Assembly: GCA_902773215.1 (NCBI GenBank)
Contig: CACYDQ010000131.1
Coordinates: 1 to 14,517, forward strand
Reading direction: 5' to 3'
Length of the DNA stretch: 14,517 nucleotides
From: an uncultured Spirochaetaceae bacterium
Lineage (GTDB): Bacteria > Spirochaetota > Spirochaetia > Treponematales > Treponemataceae
How positions within the stretch are numbered: position 1 is the first letter of the stretch; every line of letters starts with the position of its first letter. The translations under genes and the position numbers were made by a program. This document shows positions 7,219-12,347 of the stretch, in pieces. The notes under the pieces were generated by a model. The model made no database searches, was not told the origin of the DNA, and was given only the letters and a program-made list of their open reading frames with translations.

Positions 7219-7921
7219 CAAAGACCTGCATTCAGTTTACCTCGATGGAGAGCTTTCTGAGGAGTACAAGGCCAAGTACGAGGAGCACGTCAACGGCTGC
7301 CCCAAGTGCCAGGCCGCGCTCAAGAAGCTCAGGGCTGCACGCGACTTGCTGAAGGCTGACAGTGACAGCATCTCCATGAGCGAGCGCGACATGGAGTCCA
7401 GCTTTGCCCGTCTCCAGTCCCGCCTCTCCTACAAGAAAGTTCTCAAGATGCCTGTTTCCGATGGTGCGAAGAACGTCCTCAAGGACGTGCTCGTCGGTGC
7501 TTCCGCAGCGGCCGTCATTGCCGCCGTCATGCCGACCAAGACCAAGACCGTCATCCAGACGACCGACTTCAAGCCCGTCGCCCGCATGACCTCGCTCGAT
7601 ATGCCCGCTGACCTTCAGGTCGAAGGCTCTGTCACTCCGGCGAGTGTCGTAAGCTTCCTTGCGGACGACAACCGGGTTCAGCCGGCTTCCGTTTCTTTTG
7701 CTTCTCCGGCTGTCGCCATCAGCCCTGAGGTGGATGTTGCTGCTCCCGCACTTGCAAGGCCCGTGTCTGCGGTTTCTTCCCAGTCCGCGGCATCCCTTGC
7801 GTTGACCAGCTACGATGTGTTCCTTCCCGTGGAATCTGAGGCTATCAACGCCAAGGAGAAAGACTCAAGTTTTTTTCTCCATCTGTCGTCGCCTCTCTTT
7901 ACCATTGATATAGGAAAATAA
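7202..7921 (+). CDS. Putative zinc-binding (ZAS/zf-HC2) membrane anti-sigma factor
   Basis: A 239-residue protein that probably holds the preceding sigma factor inactive. The N-terminal domain carries the ZAS pattern Cys4, His29, Cys33, Cys36 (HVNGCPKC), the zinc-binding signature of RsrA and ChrR-like anti-sigma factors. A hydrophobic segment follows at about residues 96-110 (VLVGASAAAVIAAVM), and the remaining 130 residues are a Ser/Ala/Val/Pro-rich region of low complexity predicted to lie outside the membrane, so an envelope signal could be relayed inward. I recognise no sensory domain there. AGGAG at 7191-7195, inside the sigma gene, lies six bases before the ATG. The 17-base overlap suggests translational coupling and fixed stoichiometry. 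With both redox-capable cysteines and a membrane span, a thiol or an envelope trigger is possible; the sequence does not decide. Confidence 0.8.
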   Translation: MFTCPNKDLHSVYLDGELSEEYKAKYEEHVNGCPKCQAALKKLRAARDLLKADSDSISMSERDMESSFARLQSRLSYKKVLKMPVSDGAKNVLKDVLVGASAAAVIAAVMPTKTKTVIQTTDFKPVARMTSLDMPADLQVEGSVTPASVVSFLADDNRVQPASVSFASPAVAISPEVDVAAPALARPVSAVSSQSAASLALTSYDVFLPVESEAINAKEKDSSFFLHLSSPLFTIDIGK

Positions 7922-7932
7922 GAGTCGTCGGC

Positions 7933-9597
7933 GTGAGTTTTTTTAAGTCTTACGGAAGACTCCTAAGAACCAAAGCGTCAGTACGCTTTGGCTCTTTTTT
8001 TTCTATAGTACTCATTGCCATAGTCGTCAGTTCCGGCTTAGGAATGGAAAGCCTGAAGGCCAAACGGGCAGTCATCAGTTCCATCAGCCCGGAAATCGGC
8101 TCCAGCGAGGAGCTGATGACGATACGGGGCTCAGGCTTCGGGGACGAGCAGGACGAGTCCTATGTCAGTATCGCGGGCTTCCGCATCACTTCCAGCCACT
8201 ATGTCTCCTGGAGCGATACCGAAATAAAGCTCCTTATTCCCTATAACGTGCAGGATGGCCTGGTAAAGGTCGTCACCAGAAGGGGCGAGTCCGACCCCTC
8301 GTTCTTTGCCAACAGGTCCAATATCCCCGAGAGCGTCCGCTTCGACCTTCAGAGCAGGATTCCTCTCGTATCCGCCGTAGAACCTGAAAACGCCGCCCCC
8401 GGTGACCTCATAACGATAAAAGGCTCCAACTTCGGCGTGTCCCGTTTGTCGTCCGACATACTCTTCGGTACGGACAGGCCGGACTCCGTGCTGCCCGCAT
8501 CTTTGAGCGAGTTCCCCTGGAACTACTGGAGCGACAATGAAATCCGTGTCCGCGTCCCCGACGGGGCGGCCACGGGCGCGATTTCCGTAAGGACAGGCAA
8601 GGGGGACAGCCATGGCTACCCCTTCGGAGTCTCCACCTCCACCGGGAAGAAGCACTACGTTGACAGGAAGATGTATGTCATCCAGACAGCCCTTGACATA
8701 GAGAACGAGAAGGAAGGGGAACTGGGAGAAATTACGCTGTATATGCCAAGACCTGTCCTCTCCGCCGCCCAGCCTTCCGCTGAGTATAAGGAAGTCAAGC
8801 CCGATGCGCTGATAGACAACGACAAGGGCGAGATAGTCTTCCGTACGCATGCGATGTCCGGTAAGGGGAACAAGCAGTCCTTCTCCGCGAGCGCGGTCAT
8901 AACGGTTTACGGCGTGGAGTCCTCCGTCAATGAAAAGAAGGTTTCCCCGTATTCTGCGGAGACCCTGAGCCTGTACAAATCCTACATGACCGCAGACCCG
9001 CAGGTTCCCTCGGACAAGCCTGTGGTCACGGAGCTTGCCGCCGAGATAACGGGCAAGGAGAAGAACCTTTACAAGAAGGCCCGGCTCATTTACGATTATA
9101 TGCGGAAAAACTACAAGGTGCAGGCGCAGCTGCGCGGGGGGACAGCTGACCCCCTCGACTTGCTCAAGCGGACATCCGGGGACTCCTTCGACTTCGCCGC
9201 GATATATGCTGCCCTTTGCCGCGCCTCGGGCATAGCGGCCGTACAAGTCACGGGCGTGGTCATAGACGACAAGGGGGCCAGCCACAACCACAGCTGGACG
9301 GAAATTTATCTGGAGGACTTCGGATGGCTCCCTGTTGACCTTGCCCTTGCCTGCGGTTTAAAATATGCTTCCTTCCCGTTGCGGGAGGACACCGCGGATT
9401 ATTACTTCGGCAACATGGACGACAGCCACATAGCCTACAGCAGGGGAATCAAGGCGATAAAGTCCTCCATGTCCAACAACAGGATTGTCCGCCGGCCGAG
9501 GAGCTACGCCATGCAGAGCCTCTGGGAGGAGTCATCCACGGCGGAGTCAAGCTACAGCTCGTACTGGACAGACCCGATTGTTACCGGGATGTACTGA
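7933..9597 (+). CDS. Exported protein with two IPT/TIG domains and a transglutaminase-like domain lacking the catalytic Cys
   Basis: 554 residues. A basic start (residues 5-18) and hydrophobic core (about 19-36, FGSFFSIVLIAIVVSSGLG) form a signal peptide or N-terminal anchor, without a lipobox. Two immunoglobulin-like IPT/TIG domains follow (about 46-127, GEELMTIRGSGFG-like, and 144-233, GDLITIKGSNFG), then a beta-rich region (240-345) and a transglutaminase-like core (about 375-505). In that core His453 (HNHSW) and Asp469 (GWLPVD) are present, but the nucleophile position is Ser418 (GDSFDFA), 12 residues before Arg430 as in the family pattern. It may therefore bind rather than cross-link or cleave. 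GTG at 7933, 11 bases after the anti-sigma stop, is preferred because a later start removes the signal peptide; the Shine-Dalgarno is weak. A terminator-like hairpin lies within codons 12-24. Function unknown; periplasmic or surface location inferred. Confidence 0.75.
   Translation: MSFFKSYGRLLRTKASVRFGSFFSIVLIAIVVSSGLGMESLKAKRAVISSISPEIGSSEELMTIRGSGFGDEQDESYVSIAGFRITSSHYVSWSDTEIKLLIPYNVQDGLVKVVTRRGESDPSFFANRSNIPESVRFDLQSRIPLVSAVEPENAAPGDLITIKGSNFGVSRLSSDILFGTDRPDSVLPASLSEFPWNYWSDNEIRVRVPDGAATGAISVRTGKGDSHGYPFGVSTSTGKKHYVDRKMYVIQTALDIENEKEGELGEITLYMPRPVLSAAQPSAEYKEVKPDALIDNDKGEIVFRTHAMSGKGNKQSFSASAVITVYGVESSVNEKKVSPYSAETLSLYKSYMTADPQVPSDKPVVTELAAEITGKEKNLYKKARLIYDYMRKNYKVQAQLRGGTADPLDLLKRTSGDSFDFAAIYAALCRASGIAAVQVTGVVIDDKGASHNHSWTEIYLEDFGWLPVDLALACGLKYASFPLREDTADYYFGNMDDSHIAYSRGIKAIKSSMSNNRIVRRPRSYAMQSLWEESSTAESSYSSYWTDPIVTGMY
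7967..8002 (+). terminator. Intrinsic-terminator-like hairpin inside the 5' coding region
   Basis: CCAAAGCG (7970-7977) pairs perfectly with CGCTTTGG (7984-7991). One more inner T-A pair and two outer pairs across an A-C mismatch extend the stem to 7967/7994. The loop is CAGT, and eight T residues follow at 7995-8002. This is the most canonical terminator shape in the first 14 kb, yet it encodes the basic and early hydrophobic part of the signal peptide of the gene starting at 7933. A smaller hairpin (7946-7951 with 7956-7961) precedes it. Confidence 0.65.
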
Positions 9598-9627
9598 AAC
9601 CATATACCAATAGTATCGAGGTGCTTT

Positions 9628-10356
9628 ATGCAGACAAAAGTTTTAAGCGTGGGCGGTTCCATCATAGCGCCCTCCGAGCCTGACACGGAGTTCCTGTCGG
9701 GGTTCTCACGGATGATCATAGACTGGCTGGACACGAACCCCGAGACCCGGCTCATTCTCGTGGCGGGCGGCGGCGGCCCGGCCCGCATTTATCAGGGAGC
9801 CTTCCGTGCGCTGGAGAAAAAACGCAATGAAGACGGCGGCAAGAAGCTCTACGACAGCGATGCCGACGTGAACATGGCGGCGGACTGGATAGGAATCATG
9901 GCGACCCGCATAAACGCGCAGCTGCTCAAGGCGACGTTCGGTTCCCTCTGCAGTCAGAGCGTCGTCACGGATCCCACCAAGGTGACGGACTTCACTGACC
10001 GTATCCTCATTGCGGCGGGCTGGAAGCCGGGCTTCTCGTCCGACAACGATGCGGTGCTGCTCGCCGAGCGCTTTAACGCGACGACTGTCGTCAACCTGTC
10101 CAACATCGAGAAAGTCTACACCGATGACCCCCGCAAGAACCCCGACGCAAAGCCGCTTGACACGATTTCATGGGCGGATTTCCGCAAGATGGTCGGCGAC
10201 GAGTGGGTGCCGGGCAAGAACTGCCCCTTTGACCCCATCGCGAGCAAGAAAGCTGAGTCGCTCGGGCTTACCGTCATCTGCGCTTCCGGGCATGACATAA
10301 AGAACATCCGCGCTATACTGGACGGTGGCGAGTACGTAGGGACGACGATAAAATGA
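9628..10356 (+). CDS. pyrH: UMP kinase, archaeal/spirochaete type
   Basis: A 242-residue amino-acid-kinase-fold enzyme that phosphorylates UMP to UDP in pyrimidine synthesis. Visible landmarks are the phosphate-binding VGGS (8-11), AGGGGPAR (46-53), DWIGIMATRINA (86-97) and the nucleotide-binding segment NLSNIEKVYTDDPRKNPDAKPL (156-177, with the conserved TDDPR). This pattern fits the family that groups archaeal and spirochaete proteins (TIGR02076), distinct from the usual bacterial PyrH, which is allosterically activated by GTP; whether that regulation exists here is unknown. GAGG at 9618-9621 lies six bases before ATG. The stop codon overlaps the next start as ATGA, so the two genes are translationally coupled. 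I assign the symbol by function, not by synteny. Confidence 0.88.
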   Translation: MQTKVLSVGGSIIAPSEPDTEFLSGFSRMIIDWLDTNPETRLILVAGGGGPARIYQGAFRALEKKRNEDGGKKLYDSDADVNMAADWIGIMATRINAQLLKATFGSLCSQSVVTDPTKVTDFTDRILIAAGWKPGFSSDNDAVLLAERFNATTVVNLSNIEKVYTDDPRKNPDAKPLDTISWADFRKMVGDEWVPGKNCPFDPIASKKAESLGLTVICASGHDIKNIRAILDGGEYVGTTIK

Positions 10357-10961
10357 GCGGAAAAAAGATGCTTTCCCTCGTCCGTGCCTTTGCCGTCGTG
10401 CTGCTGGCCCTGTCGCTCGCATCCTGCGTCAGTTCGGGTGGAGCCGGAGGCAAGGAGAAGTACTGTTCCCGGAATCTCTCTGAGGAAGGGGTGAAGGGCG
10501 AGAAGCAGCTGGTCAATTTCTTTATGGCCAACAAGCCCGACGCTGACAAGAAGCAGGTCAGGCGGCTCGCCCGTTATTACATAAACGAGGCCCGGGCTGA
10601 AGGAATAAACAGCGACTGCGCCTGGGTGCAGATGTGCCTGGAAACGGGCTGGCTCTCCTTCGGCGGCCTGGTCAAGCCGGAGATGCACAACTACTGCGGC
10701 CTTGGCGCGATAAGCGCGGAGCAGCCCGGCGTCAGATTTGAGACCGAGCAGCTCGGTGTCAGGGCGCACATCCAGCACCTGCACGCCTACGCGACCACTG
10801 AGGACGTGCCGCTCAAGCATGCGCTGATTGACCCCCGCTACAAGTGGGTGCTTCCGCGCGGCAAAGCCCCGACGGTCCGGGAGCTTGCCGGGACTTGGGC
10901 TGCGGATCCCGAGTACGGCAGGAAGCTTGACGGACTCCTGTCCCGCCTGGAAAAATTTTAA
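10353..10961 (+). CDS. Lipoprotein glucosaminidase-domain (GH73-like) peptidoglycan hydrolase
   Basis: A 202-residue predicted lipoprotein. The lipobox LASC places the lipidated Cys at residue 25, after a basic n-region (KK, R) and a leucine-rich core. The mature part (about 48-200) fits the glucosaminidase/flagellar-muramidase family: MCLETGWLSFGGLVKPEMHNYCGLGA includes the probable general acid Glu97 and the N-Y/F-G-L/I-G-A motif, and GVRFETEQLGVRAHIQHLHAYA matches the family's mid-domain helices. It should cleave N-acetylglucosaminyl bonds in peptidoglycan for growth, division or flagellar assembly. Cys38, Cys89, Cys95 and Cys115 could form disulfides, unusual for the family. It shares ATGA with the UMP kinase stop and is followed by a GC-rich hairpin. 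Confidence 0.82.
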   Translation: MSGKKMLSLVRAFAVVLLALSLASCVSSGGAGGKEKYCSRNLSEEGVKGEKQLVNFFMANKPDADKKQVRRLARYYINEARAEGINSDCAWVQMCLETGWLSFGGLVKPEMHNYCGLGAISAEQPGVRFETEQLGVRAHIQHLHAYATTEDVPLKHALIDPRYKWVLPRGKAPTVRELAGTWAADPEYGRKLDGLLSRLEKF

Positions 10962-10979
10962 GACACAAACTGATGTGCA

Positions 10980-11006
10980 TGCTGTCCGGGGACATCCCGG
11001 GCAGCA
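10980..11006 (+). terminator. Hairpin terminator after the glucosaminidase lipoprotein
   Basis: TGCTGTCCGGG (10980-10990) pairs with CCCGGGCAGCA (10996-11006) over 11 positions with one G-U wobble and a GACAT loop. The tail CTTCCTTTCCC is pyrimidine-rich but not a clean T run, so termination efficiency is uncertain. Confidence 0.5.
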
Positions 11007-11048
11007 CTTCCTTTCCCAATATTCCACTCATCCCTACGGACTGCATAC

Positions 11049-11202
11049 GGCTTTCAGGAAGGCAAAACAAGGCTTTCAGGAAGGCAAAACAAGGCTTTCA
11101 GGAAGGCAAAACAAGGCTTTCGGGAAGGCAAAACAAGGCTTTCAGGAAGGCAAAACAAGGCTTTCAGGAAGGCAAAACAAGGCTTTCGGGAAGATAAAAC
11201 AA
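11049..11202. repeat. 22-bp tandem repeat array (seven units plus degenerate tail)
   Basis: Seven consecutive 22-base units start at 11049, 11071, 11093, 11115, 11137, 11159 and 11181. Units 1, 2, 3, 5 and 6 are identical. Unit 4 changes CAGG to CGGG; unit 7 has that change plus GATA for GGCA. A decayed eighth copy (11203-11224) and a ninth fragment (GGCTTTC, 11225-11231) lead into nine A residues. Each unit contains AAGGC twice, 12 and 10 bases apart, and one AAAAC tract. There are no spacers. It lies between a terminator hairpin and the gpx promoter. The region 10962-11333 holds no gene I can support. Confidence 0.96.
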
Positions 11203-11251
11203 GGCTTTCACGATGACGCCAAAAGGCTTTCAAAAAAAAACTTTTCCCGTG

Positions 11252-11280
11252 TTGACAAGACGAATTAAATGTGATACAAG
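11252..11280 (+). promoter_or_regulatory. gpx-ohrR promoter
   Basis: A perfect TTGACA (11252-11257), 17 bases, then TACAAG (11275-11280), with TGA just before it as an extended -10. A nine-A tract (11232-11240) ends 11 bases upstream of the -35 and could act as an UP-like element. The predicted transcription start is near 11287, inside the palindrome at 11284-11295. Confidence 0.65.
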
Positions 11281-11307
11281 TTAATTGTATACAATCTAAT
11301 TTTATCA
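11272..11307. promoter_or_regulatory. OhrR-type operator
   Basis: The core ATTGTATACAAT (11284-11295) is a perfect 12-base palindrome. TGATA (11272-11276) and TATCA (11303-11307) form symmetric outer arms about the same centre. The core matches, as I recall it, the centre of the Bacillus subtilis ohrA operator. It overlaps the -10 and predicted start site, where a bound repressor would block polymerase, and an OhrR-like protein is encoded two genes on. Confidence 0.65.
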
Positions 11308-11333
11308 AAGGCATTTTGCCTGGGAGGACAGGT

Positions 11334-11876
11334 ATGAGCATCTATGATTTCAAATTTAACTCACGGAAGGGAGAGGAACTTTCCATGGCAGACTACAAGG
11401 GAAAGGTCCTGCTCATCGTGAACACGGCGACCGGCTGCGGCTTTACTCCCCAATATGAGGAGCTGCAGAAAATATATGTGGACCTGCACGACAGGGGGCT
11501 TGAGATTCTGGACTTTCCCTGCAACCAGTTCGGCAACCAGGCTCCCGGCGACAACGAGGAAATCCATACCTTCTGCAAGGGCAGGTTCGGCATTACGTTC
11601 CCCCAGTTCGCCAAGATTGACGTGAACGGAGACAATGCCCTCCCCCTGTACAAGCACCTTACGTCCAGCACGACCTTTGAGGGATTCGGCAACAGCAAGG
11701 CGGGGCTCGCGATGTCCGCGTTCCTCAAGATAAAGGACTGGAACTACAAGAAGAGCGGGGACATAAAATGGAACTTCACCAAGTTCCTGATTGACCGCGA
11801 GGGCACCATCGTGAAGCGCTACGAGCCGACGGCGGACATGGCCGACGTGCGCTCCGGCATTGAGAGCATCCTGTAG
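11334..11876 (+). CDS. gpx: Glutathione-peroxidase-family thiol peroxidase (Cys type)
   Basis: A 180-residue cytoplasmic peroxidase that reduces hydrogen peroxide or organic hydroperoxides. The catalytic tetrad is Cys35 (NTATGCGFTPQY), Gln69 (CNQFGNQAPG), Trp146 and Asn147 (KWNFTKFL). Cys81 (FCKGRFGITFP) occupies the resolving-Cys position of GPx enzymes that use thioredoxin rather than glutathione, so a thioredoxin-dependent peroxidase is the better biochemical guess. Codon 35 is TGC, so this is not a selenoprotein. I chose ATG at 11334, with GGAGG at 11323-11327 six bases upstream; the in-frame GTG at 11271 lies within the promoter. It is transcribed ahead of ohrR (20-base gap) from an operator-bearing promoter, which fits peroxide-inducible expression. 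Confidence 0.94.
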   Translation: MSIYDFKFNSRKGEELSMADYKGKVLLIVNTATGCGFTPQYEELQKIYVDLHDRGLEILDFPCNQFGNQAPGDNEEIHTFCKGRFGITFPQFAKIDVNGDNALPLYKHLTSSTTFEGFGNSKAGLAMSAFLKIKDWNYKKSGDIKWNFTKFLIDREGTIVKRYEPTADMADVRSGIESIL

Positions 11877-11896
11877 CACGGACGGAGGTATTGCGT

Positions 11897-12340
11897 ATGC
11901 CCGGAGCATATGACGGCCTGCTTCTGGAAAATCAGCTGTGCTTCCCCCTGTATGCCTGTTCCAAGGAAATCGTGCGCCGCTACAAGCCCCTGCTCGATGA
12001 GCTTGACCTTACCTATACCCAGTACATCACAATGATGGTCATGTGGGAGAAGGAGAAGGTGAACGTCAAGGAGCTGGGGGAACGCTTGTTCCTTGACTCC
12101 GGGACCCTGACGCCCCTGCTGAAAAAGCTGGAGGCAAAGGGCTATATCATCAGGGAGCGGTCCGAGGAGGACGAGCGGAACCTCATCGTCAGCATAACCC
12201 GGAAAGGCATGGCCCTGCGCGACTGGGCCAAGAACGTCCCGGTCAAGATGGCCTCCTGCGTCAGCCTGAGCGCAGACGATGCCGCCACGCTCAAGCGGAT
12301 ACTGGACTCCCTGATGAGCCAGTTCGGCGCGGGGGAGTGA
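11897..12340 (+). CDS. ohrR: OhrR-type organic-hydroperoxide-sensing MarR-family repressor
   Basis: A 147-residue winged-helix dimeric repressor. The N-terminus reads LENQLCFPLYACSKEIVRRYKPLL-like in segments: Cys15 is the peroxide-sensing thiol, and Tyr19 and Tyr29, which hydrogen-bond it in B. subtilis OhrR, are both conserved at the same numbers. The DNA-binding region VKELGERLFLDSGTLTPLLKKLE (57-79) and wing RERSEEDERNLIV (86-98) are close to OhrR. Cys121 (MASCVS) sits near the position of the second Cys in two-Cys OhrR proteins such as that of Xanthomonas, so oxidation to a disulfide is likely. The ATG at 11897 is preferred to TTG at 11891: GGAGG (11884-11888) is then 8 rather than 2 bases away, and the numbering of Cys15 fits exactly. 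It probably autoregulates gpx-ohrR. Confidence 0.92.
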   Translation: MPGAYDGLLLENQLCFPLYACSKEIVRRYKPLLDELDLTYTQYITMMVMWEKEKVNVKELGERLFLDSGTLTPLLKKLEAKGYIIRERSEEDERNLIVSITRKGMALRDWAKNVPVKMASCVSLSADDAATLKRILDSLMSQFGAGE

Positions 12341-12347
12341 CAGGCGT

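Noticed and set aside
7855..7880. GGAGAAA/TTTCTCC inverted repeat near the end of the anti-sigma gene
   Set aside because: A 7-bp stem with a 12-base loop and no T run after it; it is coding sequence and not a convincing terminator.
8131..9291. Long minus-strand open frame opposite the transglutaminase-like gene
   Set aside because: It is a shadow of a clearly recognisable protein on the plus strand, has no family resemblance and no start signals. Other long opposite-strand frames, for example 5020-5853 and 10116-11027, are rejected for the same reason.
9578..9608. Promoter for UMP kinase (TTGTTA and TATACC)
   Set aside because: The spacing is 19 bases and both hexamers are weak; read-through from the gene upstream is as likely.
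10973..11197. Open frame encoding basic 22-residue repeats across the tandem array
   Set aside because: No Shine-Dalgarno, starts inside a terminator-like region, and the open frame is an automatic result of a stop-free 22-base repeat. The same holds for the overlapping frames at 10828-11268 (+) and 11054-11341 (-).
11049..11202. CRISPR array
   Set aside because: The units are contiguous with no unique spacers, and no cas genes are present.
11271..11333. GTG start of gpx 21 codons upstream
   Set aside because: It lies within the promoter -10 and operator, and the ATG at 11334 has an ideal GGAGG site.
11891..11896. TTG start of ohrR
   Set aside because: The Shine-Dalgarno is only two bases away, and the ATG at 11897 puts the sensing Cys exactly at residue 15.
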